From positions 3,076,001 through 3,140,000 of the forward strand of contig NZ_CP019947.1 in assembly GCF_002025205.1 (NCBI RefSeq): a stretch of 64,000 nucleotides of DNA. The letters run 5' to 3'. The number at the start of each line of letters is the position of its first letter. The first letter of the stretch is position 1. A program made the translations under genes and the position numbers. This DNA comes from Pseudomonas sp. CC6-YY-74 (GTDB taxonomy: Bacteria; Pseudomonadota; Gammaproteobacteria; Pseudomonadales; Pseudomonadaceae). The notes below the pieces were generated by a model. It ran no database searches and had not been told where the DNA came from. It was given only the letters and a program-made list of their open reading frames with translations. Positions 1 to 10,273 of the stretch are shown one piece after another.

Positions 1-2
1 TG

Positions 3-818
3 ACGTTGGGCTGGGCACTGTCCAGTCCGGAGTTAGAGAATTCACGGGTCATCGCGATCATGGCCACCATCGCCTTCAGCACCGCCAGCATCTATCACCT
101 GGCCATGCGCAAGCACCTGTCGCTACTCATCCTGCCACTGCTCTACCTGCCGGGGTTGCTGGCCCTGATGCTGGACTGGCAGGCGCAGCGGGGGCTCTTC
201 ATCGCCCTGATCGTCTACTTCAGTTACCTGATCCTCGCCCTCGGCCGCAACCGTGAGGTATATCGCAACCATCTGGCGCTCGAACTCGAGATGCTGGAAC
301 AACAGCAAAGCCTGGAACAACTCAGCCGCACCGACAGCTTGACCCAACTGGGCAACCGCTATCAGTTCAACAGCCTGTTTCCGGTGATGGTCGCCAACGC
401 CCAACACCAGAGTGCGTCGATGTCGCTGGTGCTGCTGGACATCGACTTCTTCAAGCGGGTCAACGACGAACACGGCCATACCTGCGGCGACGCCTGCCTC
501 AGCGCCTTTGCCGAACGCATGCGCCAGGTATTCCGCCGCCGCAGCGATGCCCTGCTGCGCCTGGGTGGTGAGGAGTTCGGCGTGCTGATGCCCAATACCA
601 CGCTGGAACAGGCCTGCCTGCTGGCGGAGAGCTTTCGCCTGGAACTCACCCAACAAGGCTTCAACGTGCAGGGCAACAGCCTGCCACTGACCGCCAGCCT
701 CGGCGTCGGCTGTTTCGATCCACAGCGCGACGACAACGCCGAAGCCTTCTTCAAGCGCGTCGACGATGCGCTCTACAAAGCCAAGCGTACGGGCCGCAAC
801 CGCCTGGTCCAGGCCTGA
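3..818 (+). CDS. Diguanylate cyclase (GGDEF), 5' end outside window
   Basis: Makes cyclic di-GMP from two GTP. The visible part starts in hydrophobic membrane helices and ends in a complete GGDEF domain with the active motif GGEEF and an upstream RRSD inhibitory (I-site) motif five residues before it, so both catalysis and product inhibition look intact. The frame is open to the left edge, and a TTG at position 6 is only the first possible start seen; the downstream paralogue has about 100 more N-terminal residues of membrane region, so this gene is almost surely cut by the window. It is a tandem paralogue of the next gene, sharing long identical stretches in the GGDEF domain (for example LVLLDIDFFKRVND). 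Confidence 0.88.
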   Translation, partial: TLGWALSSPELENSRVIAIMATIAFSTASIYHLAMRKHLSLLILPLLYLPGLLALMLDWQAQRGLFIALIVYFSYLILALGRNREVYRNHLALELEMLEQQQSLEQLSRTDSLTQLGNRYQFNSLFPVMVANAQHQSASMSLVLLDIDFFKRVNDEHGHTCGDACLSAFAERMRQVFRRRSDALLRLGGEEFGVLMPNTTLEQACLLAESFRLELTQQGFNVQGNSLPLTASLGVGCFDPQRDDNAEAFFKRVDDALYKAKRTGRNRLVQA

Positions 819-880
819 ACAGAACCGACGCTGATCGGCTACGTTCTTCAGCCCCGCGCCTCCCCACAGCGAGCGGGTCA

Positions 881-898
881 CCCCCCCCCCCCCCCCCC
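881..898. repeat. Homopolymer tract of 18 C
   Basis: An uninterrupted run of 18 cytosines lies 62 bp after the stop of the first diguanylate cyclase gene and about 190 bp before the start of the second. Tracts this long are prone to slippage and to miscounting by sequencers. It is immediately followed by a piece of an extragenic palindrome (GTAGTCCGGATGCAGCCCGG). Confidence 0.9.
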
Positions 899-1088
899 GT
901 AGTCCGGATGCAGCCCGGAGATGCTGTTACGGCGGCACACCCTCCCGGCTAGCGCCGGCGCTTATCTGGGCCACGCAACTGTCGACCGCTCATCGAGCGT
1001 GTTGCCCGGCTCAGCGGTCAGCGAGCCGACCAAGGCAAATGGCCATCGTTCGACTAGGCTGAAACTGTACCTTTCGAGTACCGCGTCG

Positions 1089-2207
1089 ATGAAGCCTGAA
1101 CCTGCGGCCTCCAGCACCCGCCTCAGCTTGTGGCGGGAAGCCAGCGATACCCATGTCCGCTCCAGGTTTGCCGGCTATTACTACCTGCTCGCCTGGGGCC
1201 TGCTCTGGTTCACCAGCAGCGCCCCCTGGGAGAACCTCTGGGTGTGGGGTGGCGGCAGCCTGTTGTTGCTGCTGTTCTTCGCTTTGCGCAGTCGCCATCG
1301 CCCATCCGCACAACTCGACCCGACGCAACTGCAGCGCTGGCTGGATTTACACTGGCTGGCCATCCTTCTCCAGTCGATGACCTGGGGCCTGATGCTGGCG
1401 GGCCTCCAGCTGCACCCCGAGATAGTCGCCTCGCACCTGTTGATCATGCTCAGCGCGGTGGTGTTCGGCACCGCCCTGGCGTTTACCTTCCCGATGCGCA
1501 TGGGCCGTTGCGCACTGGCCATCCTGCTGACCTACCTGCCCAGTACTGCGGTCAAGTTCCACCTGGGCATCGGCGACATCGGCGAATCCGTGGCATTGGT
1601 GGCCTACCTGGGCTATCTGGCTCTGTTCCTCTATCGCTGGAACCGCGAGTACTGCATCGGCCTCGAACGCGAACTGCGCCTGCTGCTGCACGGCGAACAG
1701 CTGGACCGGTTGAGTCGCACCGACGCCCTGACCGAACTGGGCAATCGTTATCAGTTCAACGCGCTGCTGCCCGGCTGGCTGGCCAACGCACGCCGACAAA
1801 ACAGCCAGCTGACCCTGGTGCTGCTGGATATCGATTTCTTCAAGAGGGTCAACGACCAGTACGGCCACCGCACCGGCGACCTCTGTCTGCAAGCCTTCGC
1901 CGAACGCATGCGCCAGGGATTCCGCCGCGACAGCGATACCCTGCTGCGCCTGGGTGGTGAGGAGTTCGCCGTGCTGATGCCCGACACCGCGCTGGTGCAG
2001 GCCATCCCGCTGGCCGAGCGTTTTCGCGCGGCGCTGGCCGCGCAACCGCTGCAAGTCGAGGCGCAGGAGCTGCCATTGACCTGTAGCCTCGGCATCGGCC
2101 AGTTCCTGCCACTCTGCGACGACTCGGCGGAAAGCTTCTACAAACGGGTCGACGACGCCCTCTATCGGGCCAAGGCCGGGGGCCGCAATCGCCTCGAACT
2201 GGCCTGA
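1089..2207 (+). CDS. Membrane diguanylate cyclase (GGDEF)
   Basis: A 372-residue protein when started at the ATG at 1089. The frame is open upstream to 921, but that part is Arg/Ser-rich and unlike protein. About six hydrophobic segments fill residues 25-195, then a GGDEF domain follows with the LDIDFFKRVND block, the active motif GGEEF and an I-site RDSD five residues before it. It should therefore synthesise c-di-GMP under feedback control, sensing through the membrane part. It is paralogous to the gene just upstream; the pair looks like a tandem duplication. The start choice rests on the beginning of family-like sequence; no strong ribosome-binding site decides it. Confidence 0.88.
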   Translation: MKPEPAASSTRLSLWREASDTHVRSRFAGYYYLLAWGLLWFTSSAPWENLWVWGGGSLLLLLFFALRSRHRPSAQLDPTQLQRWLDLHWLAILLQSMTWGLMLAGLQLHPEIVASHLLIMLSAVVFGTALAFTFPMRMGRCALAILLTYLPSTAVKFHLGIGDIGESVALVAYLGYLALFLYRWNREYCIGLERELRLLLHGEQLDRLSRTDALTELGNRYQFNALLPGWLANARRQNSQLTLVLLDIDFFKRVNDQYGHRTGDLCLQAFAERMRQGFRRDSDTLLRLGGEEFAVLMPDTALVQAIPLAERFRAALAAQPLQVEAQELPLTCSLGIGQFLPLCDDSAESFYKRVDDALYRAKAGGRNRLELA

Positions 2208-2357
2208 GAGGCGGTGAAACCACTCCCGCCTGCTGCGACCGCCGCGCAGCGGCGTGCAAATCCGTTGTCCGCCGCTCTTGGTAGGAGGGCAGACCCCGGC
2301 GCAATGCTTTTGCTTGTTGCGCGAACTACGCCCGCTATCGCCGCGGGTCGTGCGTTA

Positions 2358-4289
2358 CTAGAGCCTGAAACTGCCCATCTGCCGGGCCAGATCATCGGCC
2401 AGGCCACTCAGGGCCTGGCAGTCCTCACGACAACTGCGCACTTCGTCGGCGGTGGCATGTGCCAGGTCGGCGATGCCCTGAACGTTACGGGTGATTTCCT
2501 CGGTGACCGCCGACTGCTCCTCGGTCGCCGCCGCCACCTGAGTATTCATGTCGCTGATGGTTTCCACCTGTTCGGTGATCGCCCCCAGCGATTGGCCGGT
2601 GCGCTGACTGGCCTCGACCCCGGTGCCCGTCGCCGCCTGTCCGGCATGCATGGAGATGACCGCGGTATCCGCGCCCTGTTTGAGGCGCTGGATAATCTGC
2701 TGGATTTCGTCGGTGGAACGCTGGGTACGGCTGGCCAGGGTGCGCACCTCGTCGGCCACCACGGCAAAGCCGCGGCCCATTTCTCCGGCGCGCGCCGCCT
2801 CAATCGCGGCATTCAGCGCCAGCAGGTTGGTCTGCTCGGAAATCCCGCGGATCACCGCCAGCACCTGGTCGATGGACCCCACCTGTTGCGCCAACTCGCC
2901 CACCGCCGCGGCCGCACCGCCAATGTCGGCGGACATCCGTTCGATATGTTCGATCGATTGACCGACCACCACACGCGCCTGCTGCGCCTCGTCACGGGCC
3001 CCGTGCGAGGCCTGGGCGGCGCGGTTGGCATTGCGCGCGATTTCCTGCACGGTCAGGCCCATCTCATGCACCGCGGTGGCGACCATGTCGGTCATCTCCC
3101 GCTGCTGGCCGGCGCGCCCGGCGGTGTTCTCCACCACCCGGGCGACCTGCCCGACCGAGCTACGCAGGCGTTCGCTGGTGGCCAGGACATCGGCAATCAG
3201 GCTGCGCTGACTGCCGATGAAACTGTTGAAACCGCGGGCCAGATCGCCCAATTCGTCGGCGCGCGACTCATCCAGGCGGCGGGTCAGGTCACCGCCGCCG
3301 CCACCGATCTCCACCAGTGCCGCCGTGACCTGGCGAATTGGCCGCACTAGGCCGCGCGCCAGCAACACCACCAGGCCGAGGAAAAACACCGCCACGCCGC
3401 CGCCGATCAGGCTGCTCAGCAGCAGTGCCTGTCGCGCCTCGGCATAGATTTCCGCCTCGGGTATCTCGCTCACCAGCAGCCAATCAAGGGTCTGCAGCGG
3501 CTGGGCGATGGCCAGGAAGTCCTCGCCATCACGCTGGAAGGACACCGCATCACGGCCTTTGGCCAGCAACTCGGTCGCCGCCTGGCCACCGACTAGTTGG
3601 CCGAGGTCGCGGCTGTTATTGAACTCGGACTGTGGGTGCACCTTGACCTTGCCGTCCGCGCTGACCAGATAGACCCGGCCAGCCTCGCCAAAATGGAAGT
3701 TGCGAATCATCTCGGACATCGCGCTCAGGCTGAACCCCAGACCGGCCACCCCAAGCGTCTTGCCTGCGGCGACAACACGCTGATTGATGAACAGGGTCGG
3801 TTCGCGAGTGGTCTGGTCGATGTCGATATCCAGCGAGCGTGCCTGGCCGCCATCGACGAAACCGTAGAACCAGTTATTCTCGGCCGGCCCACGCGCCAGG
3901 CTGCGATCGAGGCCCTTGCCGGTGAAGTAGTGACCGCTATCCAGGCCAACAATAAAGGTCGTCAGGGCTTTTTGCTGCGTTTGCACAGCGCTCAGGTAGC
4001 GCACGAACGCGGCCTGTTGGGCGGCGTCCTCGCCTTGCTCCAGCCAATCCACCACCAGGCTGTTCTCGGCAATGCCACGGGCCGCGGTCAAGGGTTCGGT
4101 CAGCACTCGCTCGAGATCGTTGCGGATGGCCAGGATACTTGCCGGCAACGCCTCCTCGACCAAATAGCGCTCGGCCAGACGGTTGACCACTGCCGAATAG
4201 ATGCCCACCACGATCAGGATGCTGGCGAGCAACGCCGCGCCCATACTGAGGATCAGTTGCCACTGAATGCTGCGCTGCCAGAGATGCAT
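2358..4289 (-). CDS. Methyl-accepting chemotaxis protein (Cache type)
   Basis: A 643-residue chemoreceptor. A first transmembrane helix lies around residues 13-35, a periplasmic dCache-like sensor around 36-285 (motifs [11 protein letters not shown] and [13 protein letters not shown]), a second helix around 290-312, then a HAMP segment and a long helical signalling domain. The signalling tip is the conserved [19 protein letters not shown] hairpin that contacts CheA/CheW. The ligand cannot be named; dCache receptors often bind amino acids or other small metabolites. There is no CheR-docking pentapeptide at the C-terminus, which ends GSFRL. It stands alone between two c-di-GMP genes. Confidence 0.93.
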   Translation of the reverse strand: MHLWQRSIQWQLILSMGAALLASILIVVGIYSAVVNRLAERYLVEEALPASILAIRNDLERVLTEPLTAARGIAENSLVVDWLEQGEDAAQQAAFVRYLSAVQTQQKALTTFIVGLDSGHYFTGKGLDRSLARGPAENNWFYGFVDGGQARSLDIDIDQTTREPTLFINQRVVAAGKTLGVAGLGFSLSAMSEMIRNFHFGEAGRVYLVSADGKVKVHPQSEFNNSRDLGQLVGGQAATELLAKGRDAVSFQRDGEDFLAIAQPLQTLDWLLVSEIPEAEIYAEARQALLLSSLIGGGVAVFFLGLVVLLARGLVRPIRQVTAALVEIGGGGGDLTRRLDESRADELGDLARGFNSFIGSQRSLIADVLATSERLRSSVGQVARVVENTAGRAGQQREMTDMVATAVHEMGLTVQEIARNANRAAQASHGARDEAQQARVVVGQSIEHIERMSADIGGAAAAVGELAQQVGSIDQVLAVIRGISEQTNLLALNAAIEAARAGEMGRGFAVVADEVRTLASRTQRSTDEIQQIIQRLKQGADTAVISMHAGQAATGTGVEASQRTGQSLGAITEQVETISDMNTQVAAATEEQSAVTEEITRNVQGIADLAHATADEVRSCREDCQALSGLADDLARQMGSFRL

Positions 4290-4418
4290 GGAAAGCCTGC
4301 CGTTTTATTGTTGTGAGTAGCCGGAAAATTGCATACAGCATTGTGCACACTTTTAAAGACTGTGACAGCCATTAGCAATTATCGAGTACCCGTCACAACA
4401 GCCGGATGATCAGCCAAC

Positions 4419-6257
4419 TCACGACGAATACAGCAGCACCCCCTGCTTACCACTGCGTTTGCGCTGATACATGGCCTGATCGGCCTGACGCATCAGGATT
4501 TCGATATCCGGCTCGATGCCGTCGCTGAAACTGATGCCGATGCTGGCACCAACCCTGACGCTTTGATTCTGCAGCGCCACCGGCAAACTGATGACCTGCA
4601 GCAGGCGCTCTGCCAGCCCCAGGACTTCCTGCCGGCTGTGGATGCCTTCGCTGAGCAAAATGAATTCATCGCCGCCCAGCCGGGCGACCAGATCGCTGCC
4701 GCGGGCAAACGCCTGCAGCCGCGCGGCAACCTCGATCAACACCCGATCCCCAGCCGCATGCCCCCATTCGTCGTTGATGTCCTTGAAGCCATCCAGATCA
4801 ATCAACACCAGCGCCAGCAACTCGCCGCGCCGCCTGGTGCGCAACATCGCCTGCTGCATATGGCTGGCCAGGGCGGCCCTGTTGGCCAGTCCGGTCAGCG
4901 GATCCTGCATGGCTTGCGCTTCCAGCCTGGCATTGGCTTCGGCCAGCGCTTCGGTGCGTTCGGTAACGCGTTGTTCCAGCACCTGTTCCTGGTGCAGCGC
5001 GGCAGCCAGCGCCAGCCTCTGCGTCTCTTCCTGCAGCCGCTTGAGTTGATTGAAGCGCGCCGCCAACCCGAGTGAGAGCAGCAGCATCTCCATGGCCGAG
5101 CCAACCTGCATGGCGTTGAGGGTAACGAAGTTGGACGGGATCAGAGCGAAATTACGCAGCGCCAGCAGGGTCCCGCCGACCAGCAGCGCCAGCCAGGCCA
5201 GTACGAAGATCCGCGCTCCCGGCACTCGCTTGGCCACACAGATGAGCCCGCTGACCAACAGCACCAAACAGGTGATCAGGCCGACGATAGACATCAGTTG
5301 CAGGGCTCGTTGCACGTCGATCAATAGCGTGACCAGGGTCGCTAGAGCGGCCAGAAAGGCCCACACGCCCAAGCAACGATCGAGCCTTGGCGCCCGCCGG
5401 GCGGTACACAAAAACGCCTGGGCAAACAGCACCCCGAGCGTGGCCGCCAGACTGATGCCCAAGGGCAGCAGCCGATTGCCCGGCGTGCCCAGATTGGGCC
5501 ACAGGTACTGGGCACCCAGGCCGTTGATGGCCAGCACGCCAACCCCGAAGCTGGCGACAAAACACACATACAGAATGAACGAGCGCTCGCGCAACACCGC
5601 GAACAGCAACAGGTTATAGCTGCCTAATGCCAGCAACGCGCCGAAATACAGGGCCAGCAGCACATAGCCCTTCTGGCTGTATTGCTGAAAGCCCGCCGCC
5701 GACCATAGCTGGCTATCCAGGGTCAGACTGCCTTCGGAATGGGCGAGAATGAACAGCCGGCGCTGCTCGCCGGGCGCCAGGCGCAGGGCGAAGATAGGAT
5801 TGCGATGGCCGATGCTGCGCTCACTGTAGGCCAGGGTATCGCCAGAATGCTGGACCTGGATGCCGTCCGCGCCGACGCTGTAGAGGCTGACCCGATCAAG
5901 CGAGGCATAGCGCATCTCGATCAGCCAATCGGTGAGTTCGTCGGCCGCGGAGACCAGGTCGAGGGTCAGCCAGAGATGATCTTGGGTATAGCCGAAATTC
6001 AGATCGCGGCGCTCACTGGCCGGGCGGAACTGCTCGGTCTGCTGCAGAACCTGCTCGATCTGCAGGCTGCGCTCCGGGTCGCGCAGATAGCGGATGTAAG
6101 GCTGCAGAGCGATGTCTGACTGGCTGCCATCGACGATCAACACTTGCGGCTCGGCCGCACCAACAGGGCTGGCCAGAACCAGCATGCAAGCCAACAGACG
6201 CAGACAGGCCCAAAGACCAGCACTCGCGAACTTATCCGGCAAAGCCGACGCTCCCAT
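4419..6257 (-). CDS. 7TMR-DISM diguanylate cyclase
   Basis: A 612-residue membrane sensor. An N-terminal signal sequence (about residues 1-35) is followed by a periplasmic 7TMR-DISMED2-like domain to about 170, a seven-helix 7TMR-DISM membrane block to about 390, a coiled-coil linker around 395-440 and a GGDEF domain. The catalytic motif is GGDEF near residue 528 with an intact I-site RGSD five residues before it. DISMED2 domains bind carbohydrates or related ligands in characterised relatives, so this is probably an extracellular ligand-controlled c-di-GMP synthase. RetS further along uses the same type of sensor module. Confidence 0.92.
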   Translation of the reverse strand: MGASALPDKFASAGLWACLRLLACMLVLASPVGAAEPQVLIVDGSQSDIALQPYIRYLRDPERSLQIEQVLQQTEQFRPASERRDLNFGYTQDHLWLTLDLVSAADELTDWLIEMRYASLDRVSLYSVGADGIQVQHSGDTLAYSERSIGHRNPIFALRLAPGEQRRLFILAHSEGSLTLDSQLWSAAGFQQYSQKGYVLLALYFGALLALGSYNLLLFAVLRERSFILYVCFVASFGVGVLAINGLGAQYLWPNLGTPGNRLLPLGISLAATLGVLFAQAFLCTARRAPRLDRCLGVWAFLAALATLVTLLIDVQRALQLMSIVGLITCLVLLVSGLICVAKRVPGARIFVLAWLALLVGGTLLALRNFALIPSNFVTLNAMQVGSAMEMLLLSLGLAARFNQLKRLQEETQRLALAAALHQEQVLEQRVTERTEALAEANARLEAQAMQDPLTGLANRAALASHMQQAMLRTRRRGELLALVLIDLDGFKDINDEWGHAAGDRVLIEVAARLQAFARGSDLVARLGGDEFILLSEGIHSRQEVLGLAERLLQVISLPVALQNQSVRVGASIGISFSDGIEPDIEILMRQADQAMYQRKRSGKQGVLLYSS

Positions 6258-6346
6258 AGCAACAGGCCTGCAATAGCATCGTGCCAGCCCTGAGCTTTGA
6301 AGATAGCTCAGCCGGCCGCCGGCCGCCGGACGCTCCAGGCAATCGC

Positions 6347-8713
6347 CTACTGACCCACACTGAACTCCAGGCGCGCGGTCTGGCCGCTCTCGTCCAGCAC
6401 ACTGAGCTGGTAACGGCCACTGCGGCTGAAGGCGTGGTTGAAGTCGGCCGCGGCCGCCGTCTCACCCAGCGGCTGGCCATTGACGAACCACCAGCGCCGG
6501 CCCGCGCCACCGAGGGTCGCAAGGCGCAGACGCAGCGGCTCGGCACTGCCCGCCGGGCGACGCAGGCGATCACCCTGGCGCACCCCGACAATCGACAGCG
6601 GCGCGACCCGGCTTGCCCCGTGCGGCGGGCAAGCCGGGTCGCTAGCAGGCAAGCGCGCACTGCGCCGTTCGGCACGCGGCAGCCAGGGCTCCAGGGCGGC
6701 CGGCCACAGCAGCAGCGCGTGTGGCTTGGCCCCCGGGCAGTTGGCCGCGACGCGCAGCCCCGCCGCGTTCAACCAGAGCGGTTCGCGCAAGCCCAAGCCG
6801 AGCGGCTGATCGAGCGCCTGCAAAGTCGGCGGCGTGGTGCCCGCCAGGGTCCAGGCGAAGCGCTGACGGCGGCAGTTGGGGTCGGCCTTGGCCAATGGCT
6901 GGCCCAGCGGCCAGCAGATCGCCGCCACACCGACCGCGGCCGGTTGCGGATCGGCCGGTACAGCGAGACCGTGCTGGCTGTCGCGGTTGACCAGCAGATC
7001 GTGCACCTGCAGCAGCAGCGGCGCGGCCGAGGCCAGGCCGAATTGACCGGGCACCGGGGTACCGTCCGGCCGCCCGACCCAGATGCCAATGACATAGCGC
7101 GGCGCCACGCCGATCGCCCAGGCATCGCGAAAGCCGTAGCTGGTACCGGTCTTCCAGGCCAGGCCGGGGCGTTGCACCAACTGCGCGTGCGGATCGCGAT
7201 CCGGCCGGGCCTGGCCGCTGAGAATGCGCCGCACGATCCAGGCCGCTCCGGGCGACAGCAGGCGCCGCTCCCGCAGCGCATCCTGCGGCTGGAAACGCAG
7301 GCGTGCGGCCTTGCCGCCACGGGCGAAGGCGCTGTAGCCGCTGACCAGATCTTCCAGGCGGCTGCCGGCGCCGCCGAGGATCAACGCCAGGTTCGGCTCG
7401 GCCAGCGGCGGCAAGGCCAGGGGCACGCCGGCGCTGCGCAGTTCGCCGGCGAAGCGCTTCGGCCCGTAGGCTTCCAGCAGTTGCACCGCCGGCAGGTTGA
7501 GCGAGCGGGCCAGCGCCTCGCTGGCCGACACCGCGCCGCTGAAACCGGCGGCGAAGTTGCCCGGACGGTAATCGCCGTAGCGCCGCGGCACGTCCTGCAG
7601 CAAGGATTCGGAATGAATCAGCCCGTCATCCAGGGCCAGGCCATACAGGAAGGGTTTGAGCGTCGAGCCGGGCGAGCGCACGGCACTGATCATGTCGACA
7701 TGGCCGAAGCGTTTGCCATCGCCGATATCCACCGAGCCGAGGTAGGCGCGCACCGCCATGCTCGGCTGCTCGACCACCAGGATCGCCGCCGAGGTGCGCT
7801 CCGGCAAGCGTGCGCGCCAGCCCAGCAGCAGGTCTTCCAGGCGTCGCTGCAGCGCCGCATCCAGGGTCGTGCGAATCAGCGGCGGGCTGCCGGGCCGGTT
7901 CAGCCGCCGCGCCAGCAACGGTGCCAGGCGCGGTTCCTGGCGCGGCGCCAGCAGCACCGGTTCCTGCAGTGCATCATTGATCGCCGACTGCGGCCATACC
8001 TCGAAACTCGCCAAGCGCTTGAGCACCTTGTCGCGCGCGACCTGGGCGCGTGCGGGGTGACGATCCGGACGCAGGCGGCTGGGCGCCTGCGGCAAGACCG
8101 CGAGCAACGCCGCCTCGGCGCGGGTCAACTGGCTCGGCGGTTTGCCCAGATAGGCCCAACTGGCCGCAGCCACCCCCTGCAGAGTGCCGCCGAAAGGCGC
8201 ACGGTTGAGGTACAGGCCGAGGATCTCGTCCTTGGACAGGTACCACTCCAACTGCGCCGTGCGCCACAGTTGCTTGAGCTTGCCGGCGTAACTGCGCGTA
8301 TGCGGATCGAGTAGTCGCGCCACCTGCATCGACAAGGTGCTGCCGCCGGAGACCAGCCGTCCGCCACTGAGGTTCTGCCAGAGTGCGCGGCCCAACGCCA
8401 AGGGATTCACCCCCGGATGCCGATAGAACCAGCGATCCTCATAGGTCAGCAGCGCCTCCAGATAATAAGGCGAGACCCCAGAGGGGCTGACTGGATAGCG
8501 CCACACCCCGTCGCGGTCGGCGAAACGCCACAGCGGCGTACCGTCCTCGGCCAGTACTACGCGAGCCAGGTCGTCTTCGGGCAACGACAAGGGATACAGG
8601 CGGTCGGCCAGCCACAGCAGTGCCGGCAACAGCACCAATGTGGCCACCAGCCAGATTCGGCGACGCGTCTTGCCAAGCGGTGCCGCCTGGCTCCATGCCG
8701 GCCACTTGTTCAA
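6347..8713 (-). CDS. pbpC: Penicillin-binding protein 1C
   Basis: A 788-residue bifunctional peptidoglycan synthase. A membrane anchor (about residues 20-38) precedes a glycosyltransferase domain with the EDRWFYRHPGVNP motif and GGSTLSMQ, then a transpeptidase domain with active-site SxxK (STLK, Ser about 350) and KTGTS about 521, and a PbpC-specific C-terminal domain. The start is an unusual TTG at 8713 with AAGGGG upstream; no ATG occurs in the N-terminal region in frame. In E. coli and many proteobacteria pbpC sits beside the alpha-2-macroglobulin gene yfhM; here that partner is on the same strand but more than 2.6 kb away, with three genes in between. Confidence 0.93.
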   Translation of the reverse strand: MNKWPAWSQAAPLGKTRRRIWLVATLVLLPALLWLADRLYPLSLPEDDLARVVLAEDGTPLWRFADRDGVWRYPVSPSGVSPYYLEALLTYEDRWFYRHPGVNPLALGRALWQNLSGGRLVSGGSTLSMQVARLLDPHTRSYAGKLKQLWRTAQLEWYLSKDEILGLYLNRAPFGGTLQGVAAASWAYLGKPPSQLTRAEAALLAVLPQAPSRLRPDRHPARAQVARDKVLKRLASFEVWPQSAINDALQEPVLLAPRQEPRLAPLLARRLNRPGSPPLIRTTLDAALQRRLEDLLLGWRARLPERTSAAILVVEQPSMAVRAYLGSVDIGDGKRFGHVDMISAVRSPGSTLKPFLYGLALDDGLIHSESLLQDVPRRYGDYRPGNFAAGFSGAVSASEALARSLNLPAVQLLEAYGPKRFAGELRSAGVPLALPPLAEPNLALILGGAGSRLEDLVSGYSAFARGGKAARLRFQPQDALRERRLLSPGAAWIVRRILSGQARPDRDPHAQLVQRPGLAWKTGTSYGFRDAWAIGVAPRYVIGIWVGRPDGTPVPGQFGLASAAPLLLQVHDLLVNRDSQHGLAVPADPQPAAVGVAAICWPLGQPLAKADPNCRRQRFAWTLAGTTPPTLQALDQPLGLGLREPLWLNAAGLRVAANCPGAKPHALLLWPAALEPWLPRAERRSARLPASDPACPPHGASRVAPLSIVGVRQGDRLRRPAGSAEPLRLRLATLGGAGRRWWFVNGQPLGETAAAADFNHAFSRSGRYQLSVLDESGQTARLEFSVGQ

Positions 8714-9121
8714 CAGGCTAACCCCTTGAAATAAAAATGTTTATCCACCTTTTAGTAGCAATTAGCCGCCACCACAGAAAGCCATAAAAATGACGCCAGT
8801 ACACAGCCTAAAAGCGAAAATCAACCGATCGTCGGATTACTGTCACAAAGTGATTTTTCGCTCAGCTCGCGCCTTTACAAGACCTCGGCGCCCACCTAAA
8901 CCAATATCACACTGACATCAGGGCAAGTAGGCCGCTCACCTGAATCAGTTGCCACGCAAACACAGGCATCACTCTCAGCACGCGACAGCAGAGGTTACCG
9001 CGAAGGCGGCAGCCCTAGGTACGACTTCGCCTCACGGAAGGCTGATCAGGGAGATCGGTGGCGAGCTCGGCAGGTTCGAGTGGAACGGTTGCCCCCCAAA
9101 ATTTACGACAGGACATTGATC
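8714..9121. other. AT-richer divergent intergenic region
   Basis: This 408-bp gap lies between the divergent pbpC and collagen-like genes and must hold the promoters of both. It is visibly richer in A and T than its surroundings. An imperfect inverted repeat joins AGCGAAAATCA (8813-8823) with TGATTTTTCGCT (8851-8862), which could be a hairpin or an operator. I see no convincing -35/-10 pair and no gene. Confidence 0.5.
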
Positions 9122-10249
9122 ATGGAAAAAAGTTATCCGGTTGATTCGCAGTACCCGGTGGCGAGATCGGCACTGGCCAGGCTTGTCCACAGATCTGCAG
9201 CGGCTATGCCGGCAGCCCTTATATCAATCACGCTGCTCGGCATCAGCGGCACGGCGCTGGCCGACCACGATGTCACTCATACCGTAGCCAATCTCAAGGG
9301 CGGGGTAGGCGCCCTCGAACAACGTGTCTGGGATTGCGAAAATGGTCGCGGAGGCTGCGCCCGTGCCAAGGGCGATAAGGGCGAAAACGGCGACATCGGT
9401 CCTATCGGCCTGAAGGGCGACAAAGGCGACAAGGGCGAAACCGGTGACACCGGCCCTATCGGCCTGAAGGGCGACAAAGGCGACAAAGGCGAAATCGGCG
9501 ACATCGGCCCTATCGGCCTGAAGGGCGACAAAGGCGACAAAGGCGACAAAGGCGAAATCGGCGACATCGGCCCTATCGGCCTGAAGGGCGACAAAGGCGA
9601 CAAGGGCGAAACCGGCGACATCGGCCCTATCGGCCTGAAGGGCGACAAAGGCGACAAAGGCGAAACCGGCGACATCGGCCCTATCGGCCTGAAGGGCGAC
9701 AAAGGCGACAAAGGCGAAACCGGCGACATCGGCCCTATCGGCCTGAAGGGCGACAAAGGCGACAAGGGCGAAACCGGTGATATCGGCCCTATCGGCCCTA
9801 TCGGCCTGAAGGGCGACAAAGGCGACAAAGGCGAAACCGGCGACATCGGCCCTATCGGCCTGAAGGGCGACAAGGGCGACAAAGGCGACAAGGGCGAAAC
9901 CGGTGATATCGGCCCTATCGGCCTGAAGGGCGACAAAGGCGACATCGGCCTGAAGGGCGACAAGGGCGACAAGGGCGACACCGGACCACAGGGACCAGCG
10001 GGTAATACAGGCCTGTCTCTGTGGGAAACAGTCATCAAAGACTGCACCGGGAACCCAACAAACACCACGTGCACAGCAGTCTGCTCTTCAGGGAATAGCA
10101 TTCTCGGCGGTGGTGTGAGCATCACAGCCACAAATCCGACAATCATTCAGAGCTACCCGAACTCCGGGAGCTGGACCGTGACGCTAAAGTCTGCGGAGCC
10201 AATGAAGGTATACGCGATATGTGCACGAATCAATCTGCCAACTAACTAG
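9122..10249 (+). CDS. Secreted collagen-like Gly-X-Y repeat protein
   Basis: A 375-residue protein. The start at 9122 is chosen over 9080 because the earlier 14 residues look untranslated. A long positively charged N-region and hydrophobic core end at a likely signal peptidase site (GTALA|DHD, after residue 47). A short helical, cysteine-containing stretch follows ([15 protein letters not shown]), which may start trimer formation. About residues 84-296 are unbroken Gly-X-Y triplets, very rich in GDKG and GLKG. The last 80 residues form a separate domain with four cysteines and an LGGGVSI motif seen in other bacterial collagen-like proteins. It should form a secreted or surface triple helix; partners are unknown. 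It was inserted between genes usually adjacent (pbpC and the alpha-2-macroglobulin gene). Confidence 0.87.
   Translation: MEKSYPVDSQYPVARSALARLVHRSAAAMPAALISITLLGISGTALADHDVTHTVANLKGGVGALEQRVWDCENGRGGCARAKGDKGENGDIGPIGLKGDKGDKGETGDTGPIGLKGDKGDKGEIGDIGPIGLKGDKGDKGDKGEIGDIGPIGLKGDKGDKGETGDIGPIGLKGDKGDKGETGDIGPIGLKGDKGDKGETGDIGPIGLKGDKGDKGETGDIGPIGPIGLKGDKGDKGETGDIGPIGLKGDKGDKGDKGETGDIGPIGLKGDKGDIGLKGDKGDKGDTGPQGPAGNTGLSLWETVIKDCTGNPTNTTCTAVCSSGNSILGGGVSITATNPTIIQSYPNSGSWTVTLKSAEPMKVYAICARINLPTN
9398..9990 (+). repeat. 54-bp tandem repeat array coding for collagen units
   Basis: Ten consecutive units begin with GPIG. The basic unit is the 18-residue [18 protein letters not shown] (54 bp). Units 4-7 are identical in protein sequence; units 3, 8 and 9 carry one extra triplet (9 bp), and unit 10 is rearranged. 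DNA copies are nearly identical, which points to recent amplification and makes the copy number likely to vary between strains or to be collapsed in short-read assemblies. Confidence 0.92.
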
Positions 10250-10273
10250 CCCGGCACCACTGGAGATTTAGCC

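Noticed and set aside
6281..8314. Plus-strand frame of 677 codons opposite pbpC
   Set aside because: Arg/Gln/Ala-rich shadow of a high-GC gene; pbpC on the other strand has all motifs.
9398..9990. CRISPR-like regular repeats
   Set aside because: The repeats are in-frame coding units without spacers.
9277..10146. Minus-strand SPLSP-rich frame opposite the collagen-like gene
   Set aside because: Antisense reading of the Gly-X-Y repeats; no start signal or ribosome-binding site, and the plus frame has a signal peptide and end domain.
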